Assembly: GCA_002352285.1 (NCBI GenBank)
Contig: DEIC01000127.1
Span: 2,038 to 34,206, forward strand
Direction: 5' to 3'
Source of the DNA: Alphaproteobacteria bacterium UBA2784
GTDB taxonomy: Bacteria > Pseudomonadota > Alphaproteobacteria > Micropepsales > Micropepsaceae
Length of the DNA stretch: 32,169 nucleotides
Every line of letters starts with the position of its first letter. The stretch's first letter is position 1. Made by a program: the position numbers and the translations under genes. The notes beneath the pieces were generated by a model, which searched no databases, was not told the DNA's origin, and saw only the letters and a program-made list of their open reading frames with translations. Shown piece after piece: positions 22,229-30,200 of the stretch.

Positions 22229-23098
22229 TCACGAGGCGGCAAGGCGGGTGATGAGGCTTGAGGTGTCAAGCCTCGCCCCGCCTTTTTCCTGCACCTCGGC
22301 ATAGAAGCGGTCCACCAGAGCGGTCACGGGCAGGCGTGCGCCATTGCGCCTGGCCTCATCGAGGCAGATGCCAAGATCCTTGCGCATCCACTCAACGGCA
22401 AACCCGAAATCGAACTTGCCCGCCGCCATCGTCTTCCAGCGGTTTTCCATCTGCCAGCTTTGCGCCGCGCCCTTCGAGATCACATCGATCACTGCCTCCA
22501 CTTCCAGCCCGGCGCGCTGCGCAAAGGCGATGCCTTCGGAAAGCGCCTGCACAAGCCCGGCGATGCAGATCTGATTGACCATCTTGGTCAGCTGCCCCGC
22601 TCCCGCTTCCCCCAAAAGCCGCATCCGTTTTGCATACGCTGCCATCACCGGCTCGGCCTTGGCGTAGGCGTCAGCCGCACCGCCACACATGATGGTAAGT
22701 TGACCATTTTCAGCTCCTGCCTGTCCGCCAGAGACCGGTGCATCGACAAAGCCAAAGCCCTTGGCCGACGCCATGCCAGCCAGTTCGCGCGCAATGTCGG
22801 CAGACGTCGTTGTGTGATCGACAAAGACGGTGCCGCGCCCCATGGCCGCGAACGCACCATCTTTCCCCAGCGCAATTTCGCGCAGGTCACCGTCACGCCC
22901 GACACACGAAAACACAATGTCAGCACCTGATGCCGCATCGGCTGGTGTCGCGGCAACATCGCCGCGATGCTGCCCCGCCCAGGCTTGCGCGCGCGCCATT
23001 GTGCGATTGAAAACCGTGACGGAATGCCCGGCCTTGGCCAGATGACCCGCCATCGGAAAGCCCATCACGCCCAACCCGATGAATGCAACTTTCGCCAT
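22229..23098 (-). CDS. Beta-hydroxyacid dehydrogenase (3-HIBDH/GlxR-like), NADPH-type
   Basis: This 289-residue oxidoreductase of the 3-hydroxyisobutyrate/tartronate semialdehyde/glyoxylate reductase family is a paralogue of the mmsB product about 5 kb away. The start at 23098 (MAKVAFIGLGVMGFPMAGHL) is at the Rossmann motif. VFNRT after strand 2 (Asn31-Arg32) suggests NADPH, unlike the Asp of mmsB. The substrate loop is FVDAPVSGGQAGAENG, and catalytic Lys172 lies in GQLTKMVNQICIAG. The C-terminus has KDFGFA-type KFDFGFAVEWMRKDLGICLD. Its true substrate cannot be read from sequence; glyoxylate or succinic semialdehyde reductase are alternatives. It is divergent from the acylase gene. Confidence 0.9.
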   Translation of the reverse strand: MAKVAFIGLGVMGFPMAGHLAKAGHSVTVFNRTMARAQAWAGQHRGDVAATPADAASGADIVFSCVGRDGDLREIALGKDGAFAAMGRGTVFVDHTTTSADIARELAGMASAKGFGFVDAPVSGGQAGAENGQLTIMCGGAADAYAKAEPVMAAYAKRMRLLGEAGAGQLTKMVNQICIAGLVQALSEGIAFAQRAGLEVEAVIDVISKGAAQSWQMENRWKTMAAGKFDFGFAVEWMRKDLGICLDEARRNGARLPVTALVDRFYAEVQEKGGARLDTSSLITRLAAS

Positions 23099-23178
23099 AC
23101 CTTCACCCTCGCGCTTGACCTTTTGACTGCCGCGCCCCAGTTCTTTGGTCCCACAGCAATTTTCCAAGCGGTATCAGG

Positions 23179-25593
23179 ATGAAACGATTCCTCAAAGCGT
23201 TGGGCCGCTGGACGTTCTTCACCCTGCTTGGCATTGCGGGTCTTCTCGCCCTCTTCATCACGTGGTTGCGCTCGATGGAGCCGCAGCACGAAGGCGTGAT
23301 CAACGTCGCGGGGCTGAACGCTCCTGTCACAGTCGCGCGCGATGCCTACGGTATTCCCCACATAACGGGCGGCAGCGAGCACGATGTCTTCTTTGCCATG
23401 GGCTTTACCCATGCGCAGGACCGTCTATGGCAGATGGATTTCATCCGCCGCGCCGTACGCGGGCGCCTGTCAGAGGCGTTTGGTTCTCTGGCGCTTGAAG
23501 CCGATGTGCTGATCCGCACCATTGGCTTGTCCCATGCGGCTGATCAGGCATGGAACGTCCTTGATATGGAAACGCGCGCGGCGCTGGAAGCCTATGCTTC
23601 CGGCGTGAACGCCTATCTCGCCCAGCATCAGGGCCCATGGCCGCCCGAGTTTGAAATTCTCGGGCTCACGCCACAGCCATGGCAGCCAACGGACTCAATC
23701 GCGGCCGTCAAAATACTCGCGGTTGGCCTTTCCACAAATGCATTCGCTGAAATCAACCGTGCGCGCCTGCTGCAAAGCTTGACGCCGGAACAGCTGGGCC
23801 AGCTGCAGCCGCCCGCCATCGACGAAGGCGCGCTGAAACTTTTCCGCGACAGTCTTCAGACGGCTGGCCTCGACGACCTCTATGAATTTCTGCCCAAGGA
23901 CATGCGCTTCACCGCGTCAAACAACTGGGTGATCGACGGAACGAAAAGCCTCACCGGCATGCCGATCCTCGCCAATGATCCGCATCTCGGCATGAATGCA
24001 CCGACCTATTGGTATCTCGCGCATCTGGCATTCCCCGATAACGACGTCGTGGGTGCGACCTTTCCCGGCACGCCGTTTGTGATCCTTGGCCGCAACCGCG
24101 AGGCCGCATGGGGCTTCACCAATACCGGCGCCGATGTGCAGGACATTTTCGTCGAGCGTCTGGGCAGCGATCCTGACACCTACGAAACGCCAGACGGCCC
24201 GCGCGCCTTCGAGACGCGCGAAGAAACGATCAACGTGCGGTTTGGCGATCCCGTGACGATATCTGTCCGCGCCACACGCCACGGTCCGGTATTGCCCGAT
24301 CTGGGCGAGGATGGCCCGCTCAAATTCCTGCGCCGCGAGGGCCAGGTGCTCGCCCTCTCATGGACGGCGCTCACGCCCGATGACCGCAGCATCGGCAGCG
24401 CCTATCACATCAAGGATGTGAAGGACTGGAACTCCTTCCGCGAGGTGATGCGCAACTATGTGGCGCCGGTGCAAAGCATTGTCTTTGCCGCCCGCACGGG
24501 AGAGATCGGCCTGCTGATGCCTGGCCGCATCCCGCTGCGCAACCCGGCGGGCATTTTCAAGGGCCTGCTGCCCGCACCGGGCTGGACGGGCACTGAAGAC
24601 TGGACCGGCTTTGTGCCATTCGATGAAAATCCGCAATGGGCAAACCCTGCCAATGGCTGGTTTGCCACTGCCAACGATCAGCTGGTGCCGGATGACTGGC
24701 CCTATGCCATCACGCGCGAATGGGATGCGCCGTTTCGCGGCTGGCGTATCGCCGAACTGCTGGAGGCACGGGGCAAGTTTGGCGTTGAAGACATGACTGC
24801 CATGCAGATGGACATTCACGACCGCTATGCCGAAGCGGTGCTGCCGAAACTCCTGCCGCTCATTTCACCAGCGCCGGAAAATGAAAGCGCGCTTTCAGCC
24901 TTGCGCGGCTGGAACTATGCGATGGCGGCGGACAAGGCAGAGCCACTCCTCTTTGCCGCCTTCATGCGCGCCTTCTCAAAGGCCGTCTATGCCGATGAAC
25001 TGGGCGACGATTTCAACGGCGCGTGGAGCTATCGCACCGCTTTCATGTGGCCGCTGGTCAACGGCGCGCCTTCGCATCTTCATTGGTGCGACGACGTGAC
25101 AACGGACGATCGGGCCGAAAGCTGTGCCGACCGCGCGACGCTGGCATTCGCCAATGCCTTGGCGGAACTGCGCGACACCTATGGCGAAGCAATGGCCGAC
25201 TGGCGCTGGGGCGAGGCGCACAATATCGTCAACAATCACTGGCCCTTCGGCTTCGTGCCCGGCTTGCGCGACCTCTATGACATCCGCGTACCCTTTGGCG
25301 GCGGCGGATTCACGCTCGCGCGCGCCGATCATCGCTTTGCAGCGTCAGAGCCCTATGCCGGCGTGCACGGGTCAGGCTATCTCGCGGTCTATGATCTGGC
25401 GGACATGGACAACAGCCGTTTCATGATCGCAACCGGCCAGTCGGGCATTCCGCACAGCCCGCATTATGATGATCTCGCGCCCATCTGGGCCGACGGCAAT
25501 TTTGTGCTGATCCCGTCTGATCCGGCACGCTATGGGCCGATGATCGCAAAGACACTCGTGCTTCAGCCGTCGGACGAGACAAGCGCACGATAA
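23179..25593 (+). CDS. Penicillin acylase-family Ntn hydrolase (membrane-anchored)
   Basis: This 804-residue precursor belongs to the penicillin/acyl-homoserine-lactone acylase family. Residues 11-30 (WTFFTLLGIAGLLALFITWL) are an uncleaved signal anchor or signal peptide. The A-chain follows (VTVARDAYGIPHITGGSEHD, MGFTHAQDRLWQMDFIRR). The self-cleavage site is Ala246/Ser247 in RFTASNNWVIDG, where Ser247 becomes the N-terminal nucleophile of the B-chain. Downstream are NDPHLGMNAPTYWYLAHL, GTPFVILGRNREAAWGFTN and C-terminal GGGGFTLAR. Most family members have Gly-Ser at this site. Members cleave amide bonds of acyl side chains (AHLs, acylated amino acids); the real substrate is unknown. Its 3' end overlaps the convergent flavin reductase gene by 31 bp. 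Confidence 0.93.
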   Translation: MKRFLKALGRWTFFTLLGIAGLLALFITWLRSMEPQHEGVINVAGLNAPVTVARDAYGIPHITGGSEHDVFFAMGFTHAQDRLWQMDFIRRAVRGRLSEAFGSLALEADVLIRTIGLSHAADQAWNVLDMETRAALEAYASGVNAYLAQHQGPWPPEFEILGLTPQPWQPTDSIAAVKILAVGLSTNAFAEINRARLLQSLTPEQLGQLQPPAIDEGALKLFRDSLQTAGLDDLYEFLPKDMRFTASNNWVIDGTKSLTGMPILANDPHLGMNAPTYWYLAHLAFPDNDVVGATFPGTPFVILGRNREAAWGFTNTGADVQDIFVERLGSDPDTYETPDGPRAFETREETINVRFGDPVTISVRATRHGPVLPDLGEDGPLKFLRREGQVLALSWTALTPDDRSIGSAYHIKDVKDWNSFREVMRNYVAPVQSIVFAARTGEIGLLMPGRIPLRNPAGIFKGLLPAPGWTGTEDWTGFVPFDENPQWANPANGWFATANDQLVPDDWPYAITREWDAPFRGWRIAELLEARGKFGVEDMTAMQMDIHDRYAEAVLPKLLPLISPAPENESALSALRGWNYAMAADKAEPLLFAAFMRAFSKAVYADELGDDFNGAWSYRTAFMWPLVNGAPSHLHWCDDVTTDDRAESCADRATLAFANALAELRDTYGEAMADWRWGEAHNIVNNHWPFGFVPGLRDLYDIRVPFGGGGFTLARADHRFAASEPYAGVHGSGYLAVYDLADMDNSRFMIATGQSGIPHSPHYDDLAPIWADGNFVLIPSDPARYGPMIAKTLVLQPSDETSAR

Positions 25594-26048
25594 CGCCCGC
25601 GATAATAAATCAGCGGGTGACCGTGGCTGCGATAATCAAAATCGAGCACGCGGCCCACAAGAATGACATGATCGCCCGCATCGTGGCGCGCTTCTGCCGC
25701 GCACTCAAAATGGGCGAGCGCATGCTTGAGGATGGGAACTCCGCCCTTCCCTGTCTTCGCCACATCTTCGGCAATGCCGCCACCGCCCTTGCGGGACAGG
25801 CGCGAGGAAATGTCCTGACCGGCATCATCCAGCACGCAAACGCCGAAATGCGCCGCAGACTTGAACAGGCGATAGCGGTCTGACGCCTTGTCGATGCTCC
25901 ACAGCACCAGCATCGGATCCAGCGAAACCGACGCGAATGAATTGATGGTCAGCCCCACCGGCCCGTCCTGACCTGCCGCCGTAGCCACAGCTACACCGGT
26001 CGCAAAACACCCCAGCGCATTGCGGAATTCGCGTTGCCGGTCGGTCAT
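25563..26048 (-). CDS. Flavin reductase (HpaC/FMN-binding split barrel)
   Basis: This 161-residue protein of the flavin reductase-like family starts MTDRQREFRNALGCFATGVA at 26048. Typical sequence follows: VATAAGQDGPVGLTINSFAS, VSLDPMLVLWSIDKAS and SAHFGVCVLDDAGQDISSRL in slightly altered form, then DHVILVGRVLDFDY and HPLIYYRGRYRAL. Such proteins supply reduced FMN/FAD to two-component monooxygenases. No partner oxygenase is encoded nearby, so the pathway is open. The last ten codons lie antisense to the end of the acylase gene. A small hairpin (25594-25600 with 25613-25619) sits there. Confidence 0.92.
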   Translation of the reverse strand: MTDRQREFRNALGCFATGVAVATAAGQDGPVGLTINSFASVSLDPMLVLWSIDKASDRYRLFKSAAHFGVCVLDDAGQDISSRLSRKGGGGIAEDVAKTGKGGVPILKHALAHFECAAEARHDAGDHVILVGRVLDFDYRSHGHPLIYYRGRYRALVSSDG

Positions 26049-26189
26049 GTGTTCATCCTTTGTCAACCATAAGAAGCCGGGGCATGCCCTCGCCGCATCA
26101 ACCACGCCTTAAGCCGGCACCCTTAACTTCATGGTGAAAGCTAGCGCAGGCGCATCCGGGGTCAAACGGCTCCGGCGGCGGCAAGGGTC

Positions 26190-27098
26190 ATGGCAGCCGA
26201 CGGTTCTATCGTCATCAAGAAAGTGAAGAAGGTTGCCGGTGGCGGACACCATGGCGGCGCGTGGAAGGTCGCCTACGCCGACTTTGTGACTGCCATGATG
26301 GCATTCTTCCTTCTGATGTGGCTGATCAACACGACCAGCCCGGAGCAAAAGCGCGGCATCGCCGATTACTTCGCGCCCCAAAGCGTCAGTGAGTCGACAT
26401 CCGGTTCCGGTGGCATTCTGGGCGGCACGGCGCTCGGCGAAGACGGCGCCAAGGGCGAAGGCACCTCCGCTGTTGTCGTTGAAATGGCCCCCACCGAAAC
26501 GGCAGAGCCGACCGACGAGGTTGAAACCGATGTCGCCTCGGGCGGCCCCCCCTCCGAGATTTCCGAAGAGACGATTGACGAGGCAATCGCCGAGCGCGAG
26601 CGTCAGGAGTTTGAGCAGGCCGAGATGGCGCTGCGTCAGGCGATGCAGGACATGCCCGACATCGCCGAGCTCTCGAAGAACATCATCATTGATATGACAC
26701 CCGAAGGCCTGCGCATCCAGCTGGTCGATCAGGAAGGCCGCCCGATGTTTGAAGCAGGCTCCGCCGAGCCCCTCGAACGCACACGCCGCCTTTTGCGCGA
26801 GATTGCCAAGGTGATCCTGCGCCTGCCTAACCGGCTCAACATCTCGGGTCACACCGACAGCGCCAGCTTTGTCGGACCCAATGGCTACTCGAATTGGGAG
26901 CTGTCGGCCGACCGCGCCAATGCCAGCCGCCGCATCCTGATGCAGGCGGGCGTGCCCGGCGACCGCATCTTCCAGGTCTCCGGCAAGGCAGGTTCCGAGC
27001 CGCTCTATCCCGATGACCCCTATGCCTCGCCCAACCGCCGCATTTCGATTGTGCTGCTGCGCGAAGCCCCCGTTTTGCCCCCTGACCACGCCCCTTAA
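26190..27098 (+). CDS. motB: Flagellar motor stator protein MotB
   Basis: MotB anchors the proton-driven stator to peptidoglycan. The 302-residue protein has a short cytosolic basic N-terminus, one membrane helix with the proton-carrying Asp31 (WKVAYADFVTAMMAFFLLMW), a long acidic, Ser/Thr/Glu-rich periplasmic linker (about 60-140) including EAIAERERQEFEQAEMALRQ, and a C-terminal OmpA-like peptidoglycan-binding domain (NRLNISGHTDSASF, NWELSADRANASRRILMQAG, SPNRRISIVL). AAGGG lies just before the ATG. There is no motA or flagellar gene nearby; motA and motB are also unlinked in Caulobacter. A hairpin covers the stop codon. The organism is therefore probably motile. Confidence 0.95.
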   Translation: MAADGSIVIKKVKKVAGGGHHGGAWKVAYADFVTAMMAFFLLMWLINTTSPEQKRGIADYFAPQSVSESTSGSGGILGGTALGEDGAKGEGTSAVVVEMAPTETAEPTDEVETDVASGGPPSEISEETIDEAIAERERQEFEQAEMALRQAMQDMPDIAELSKNIIIDMTPEGLRIQLVDQEGRPMFEAGSAEPLERTRRLLREIAKVILRLPNRLNISGHTDSASFVGPNGYSNWELSADRANASRRILMQAGVPGDRIFQVSGKAGSEPLYPDDPYASPNRRISIVLLREAPVLPPDHAP

Positions 27099-27119
27099 CC
27101 CGCCGAATCAGCGGGTTAA
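27095..27119 (+). terminator. Hairpin at the motB stop codon
   Basis: TTAACCCGC (27095-27103) pairs perfectly with GCGGGTTAA (27111-27119) around a 7-nt loop. The TAA stop of motB (27096-27098) is in the left arm. No T-run follows on the plus strand, so it may be a weak or Rho-assisted terminator or an mRNA 3'-end stabiliser. Confidence 0.45.
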
Positions 27120-27222
27120 CGCCCCTTCTTGCGGCATCGGGTCACAAAATTGCGCCTTCGCAAGTGAGGTCCGGAATGCCATCATTTGCGTCTGATTTGC
27201 GCGCAAGAAGGCAAAAGACGAC

Positions 27223-27966
27223 GTGACCGAGCATTTCGGCACCAAATTCCCGCAGTTCTTCCTGACCCAGCCCGCGCCTTGCCCCTACCTGCCCGGTCAG
27301 CAGGAGCGCAAGGTGTTTACGAAGCTGGGTGGGCAGGCTGCGCGCGTGCTGAACGACAGCCTCACCCATTTCGGATTCCGTCGCAGTCAGGCAATCGCCT
27401 ATCGCCCAGCCTGCGAAGGCTGCGCGGCCTGTCTGTCGGTGCGCATTCTTGTGGATGCCTTCGAGCCGTCGCGCACCATGCGCCGCACGATCAAGCGTAA
27501 CCGCGATCTTTCCGGCGTCATCGTCGATTCCATAGCCACTGAAGACCAGTTCGTGCTGCTGCGCCGCTATCTCGATGCCCGCCACCCAGGCGGCGGCATG
27601 AGCGAGATGAGCGTGCTCGACTACGTTGCCATGGTCGAGGATACGCCGGTTGACACCCACCTTGCCGAGTATCGTGAAACGTCGGCCGATGGAAACCGCG
27701 AGGGGCGGCTCATCGCAGTCACGCTGACCGACGTGCTCTCAGACGGCCTGTCGATGGTCTATTCCTACTACGACCCGGCAGAGGAAGACCGGAGCCTCGG
27801 CAGCTTTCTCATCCTGGACCATATCGAGCAGGCGCGTGCGCGCCGCCTGCCCTATGTCTATCTCGGCTATCTCGTCGAAGGTTGCCGCAAGATGAGCTAC
27901 AAGGCGCAGTACAAGCCGCTTGAGGCCTATACGGCCGACGGCTGGACGGCCTGGCCGCAACGATGA
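27223..27966 (+). CDS. bpt: Aspartate/glutamate leucyltransferase (Bpt)
   Basis: Bpt transfers leucine from leucyl-tRNA to N-terminal Asp or Glu, feeding proteins into the ClpS/ClpAP N-degron pathway. It has 247 residues from a GTG at 27223 (MTEHFGTKFPQFFLTQPAPC). Conserved segments are CPYLPGQQERKVFT, HFGFRRSQAIAYRPACEGCA, RTMRRTIKRNRDL, SDGLSMVYSYYDPAEEDRSL and the GNAT-like core YVYLGYLVEGCRKMSYKAQY. The N-terminal Cys cluster (Cys20 and the CEGCAAC group) is intact. The length is normal. It lies between motB and the hairpin-rich intergenic region, apparently alone. Confidence 0.95.
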   Translation: MTEHFGTKFPQFFLTQPAPCPYLPGQQERKVFTKLGGQAARVLNDSLTHFGFRRSQAIAYRPACEGCAACLSVRILVDAFEPSRTMRRTIKRNRDLSGVIVDSIATEDQFVLLRRYLDARHPGGGMSEMSVLDYVAMVEDTPVDTHLAEYRETSADGNREGRLIAVTLTDVLSDGLSMVYSYYDPAEEDRSLGSFLILDHIEQARARRLPYVYLGYLVEGCRKMSYKAQYKPLEAYTADGWTAWPQR

Positions 27967-27995
27967 ACTCGATGGAACCACGGAGCAAGGCTTCC

Positions 27996-28150
27996 GCCTC
28001 CCCCTGTTCATGGGGGAGGCACGATCCGCGATTGCGGATCGGGTGGGGGGCACCATCGACAAACTCAGTGCAGTTTCCCGCAACCCCACCGGACTTGAGT
28101 TTCGCAATTGCTCACTCAAGTCCTGCCTCCCCTTTCAGGAAAGGGGAGGC
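27996..28150. repeat. 155-bp chain of perfect hairpins, MITE/REP-like element
   Basis: Five stems follow each other with almost no spacing: 27996-28004/28012-28020 (9 bp), 28022-28029/28034-28041 (8 bp, GATT loop), 28042-28048/28084-28090 (7 bp), 28091-28100/28114-28123 (10 bp) and 28125-28135/28140-28150 (11 bp, CAGG loop). The ends GCCTCCCC and GGGGAGGC form an 8-bp terminal inverted repeat. A sixth stem (28153-28159/28164-28170, one G-U) follows. No ORF is supported. It occupies most of the 243-bp gap between bpt and the TRAP operon. Confidence 0.7.
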
Positions 28151-28209
28151 AAAAGTGTGGTTTCGCACTTATTCAGAACGCGAACCATTCTTCACGGAGT
28201 AATCGGACG

Positions 28210-29334
28210 ATGACCAAGCGTTCTTCACAGCAAGCCAGCGACAACCTCCTGAGCCGCCGCCGTATTCTGACGGGCGCCGCCGCAGGCGCAGCTGCCGCCG
28301 CAACATTGTCAGCACCCGCCATCGCCCAGGGCGGACGCGAATTGAAGATGGTCACGGCATGGCCGCCCAACTTCCCCGGCCTTGGGTCAGCGGCAACCCG
28401 CGTGGCGCAGAGAATTTCCGACATGACGGACGGCCAGCTGACCATCAAGGTCTATGCCGCCGGTGAACTGGTCGGCGCGCTTGAAACCTTTGATGCGGTC
28501 TCGACCGGCGCCGCCGACATGTACCACGCCGCCGATTATTATTTTCAGGGCAAGAACCCCGGCTTCAACTTCTTTACCTCGGTGCCCTTCGGACTCAACG
28601 CAGCCGAGTTCAACGCATGGATCTATCATGGCGGCGGACAGGCATTGTGGGACGAGTTGTCGGGCCAGTTCGGCATCAAGGCGATGCCCTGTGCCAATTC
28701 CGGCGTGCAGATGGGCGGCTGGTTCAACAAGGAAATAAACACGCTTGAGGACTTCAAGGGCCTCAAGATGCGCATGCCGGGCCTTGGCGGCGAAGTGCTG
28801 CGCAGGCTTGGCGCTAACGTCCTGACGCTGGCGGGCAGCGACATCTTCCCGGCGCTTCAGAACGGCACGATTGATGCGACCGAATGGGTGGGGCCGTGGA
28901 ACGATCTCGCCTTCGGTTTCCACCGCGCGGCCAAGTTTTACTACTGGCCGGGCTTCCATGAGCCAGGCGCCTGCCTGTCGCTCGGCATCAATCGCTCCGT
29001 ATGGGACAGCCTGTCGAACCGTGAGCGCGCCATCATCAATTCGGCAGCGCAGGCAGAGGACAGTTTTACCCTTGCCGAATTCAACGCGCAGAACGCCAAT
29101 GCCCTCAAGGCGCTCTTGAACGAGCATGGCGTGCAGCTGCGCAAAATGCCCGATGACGTGATGCGCGAGATCGGCCGCATTTCAGGCGAAGTCGTGCGTG
29201 AGGCGGGCCAGACAGACGATCTGACGCGCCGCATCTATGACAGCTTTATGAGCTTCCGCTCAAACGTCATGGGCTACATGGAAATTTCCGAAGAGGGTTA
29301 TGCTGCGGCGCGCCGCCTCGGCTTTGCCTATTGA
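28210..29334 (+). CDS. TRAP transporter solute-binding protein, TakP-like (DctP family)
   Basis: This is a 374-residue periplasmic receptor. It carries a twin-arginine signal (LSRRRILTGAAAGAAAAATL, then APAIAQ cleavage site), which suggests export of a folded protein by Tat. The mature part matches the 2-oxo-acid/TakP subgroup: KMVTAWPPNFPGLGSAATRV, KGLKMRMPGLGGEVLRRLGA (carboxylate-binding Arg in RMPG) and DATEWVGPWNDLAFGFHRAA with the Glu-Trp pair used in ligand and cation binding. FYYWPGFHEPGACLSLGINR follows. Members bind pyruvate or other 2-oxo acids, lactate or related carboxylates; the exact ligand is not readable. The ATG at 28210 follows the hairpin element. It is first gene of the TRAP operon, 27 nt before the small permease. 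Confidence 0.94.
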   Translation: MTKRSSQQASDNLLSRRRILTGAAAGAAAAATLSAPAIAQGGRELKMVTAWPPNFPGLGSAATRVAQRISDMTDGQLTIKVYAAGELVGALETFDAVSTGAADMYHAADYYFQGKNPGFNFFTSVPFGLNAAEFNAWIYHGGGQALWDELSGQFGIKAMPCANSGVQMGGWFNKEINTLEDFKGLKMRMPGLGGEVLRRLGANVLTLAGSDIFPALQNGTIDATEWVGPWNDLAFGFHRAAKFYYWPGFHEPGACLSLGINRSVWDSLSNRERAIINSAAQAEDSFTLAEFNAQNANALKALLNEHGVQLRKMPDDVMREIGRISGEVVREAGQTDDLTRRIYDSFMSFRSNVMGYMEISEEGYAAARRLGFAY

Positions 29335-29361
29335 TCCACGCGCGCAGCAACCGGGGGGATC

Positions 29362-30192
29362 ATGCCGCGCACGCTTGAATGGCACTATTGGCTGATGGCT
29401 TTCGCACCTGCCCTGCTGCCGGTGCTGGCCTTTGTGCTCGCGCGCATGGGGCACGCGCGCGCGTTTCACCTTCTGGGCGCCATGGACGCCACAGCACAGA
29501 ACTTTGACCGCGTGTTGCGCTCGCTCGTGATGACAGCTGTGTGGTCGCTCGTGGCTGCCGCTGCCATTCTGGCGTTGCTCTCCGCAGTTGCCATGGCAGT
29601 GACATCCGAGACGCTGACATTTCTGTTGGGTGAGGGCCGCAAGTCATTCTTCTACGGCCTCGTGCTCAGCGTGTTCCTCGCGCTGGTGCTGACTGGCGGC
29701 AGCCAGAGCCCTTGGCGGCGCGGCGAAATCTACTGGCTCGCGCTTCTGATGGTGCTCGTTCAAAGCCTGATCGTGCTTTTGCGTTATGTCTTTGGCGAGG
29801 GCCTGATCGCGCTGCAGGAAGCAATGCTCTACATGCACGGCATGCTGTTCCTGCTCGCCGCGGGCTACACGCTGATCGCCGACGGCCATGTGCGCGTCGA
29901 TCTCATCTATCGCGAGGCGAAGCCACGCACCAAAGCCTGGATCGATTTTCTCGGCGCGCTGTTCCTGCTCATCCCGGTGATGGCGGTGATCTTCTGGCTC
30001 GCCTGGCCCTATGTCATCGGCTCGTGGCAGGTGCTCGAGGGTTCGCGTGAGACGAGCGGCATCCCTGCCGTATTCCTCCTCAAAAGCTGCATCCTGCTCT
30101 TCGCCCTGATGATGTGGGTGCAGGGCATCGGCATGGCGTCGCGCAAAGCGGCAGAGCTTGTGCGGCCCGCCGCCGCCCCGGCGCCGGCATAG
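29362..30192 (+). CDS. TRAP transporter small permease (DctQ family) with N-terminal membrane extension
   Basis: This 276-residue protein has a C-terminal part, residues about 122-260, that is a normal four-helix DctQ subunit (IYWLALLMVLVQSLIVLLRY, EAMLYMHGMLFLLAAGYTLI, GHVRVDLIYREAKPRTKAWI, the conserved cytosolic motif, then two more helices). The first about 115 residues are extra: a helix near 10-30 (LMAFAPALLPVLAFVLARM), one near 55-82 and one near 96-112. Ordinary DctQ proteins are about 160-200 residues. The ATG at 29362 has GGGGGG upstream and no in-frame break occurs, so the extension seems genuinely coding. It is 8 nt before the large permease. Confidence 0.9.
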   Translation: MPRTLEWHYWLMAFAPALLPVLAFVLARMGHARAFHLLGAMDATAQNFDRVLRSLVMTAVWSLVAAAAILALLSAVAMAVTSETLTFLLGEGRKSFFYGLVLSVFLALVLTGGSQSPWRRGEIYWLALLMVLVQSLIVLLRYVFGEGLIALQEAMLYMHGMLFLLAAGYTLIADGHVRVDLIYREAKPRTKAWIDFLGALFLLIPVMAVIFWLAWPYVIGSWQVLEGSRETSGIPAVFLLKSCILLFALMMWVQGIGMASRKAAELVRPAAAPAPA

Positions 30193-30200
30193 GTGCGGCC

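Noticed and set aside
27990..28155. CRISPR array reading of the hairpin-rich region
   Set aside because: The repeats are inverted and unequal, with no regularly spaced direct repeat and no cas genes.
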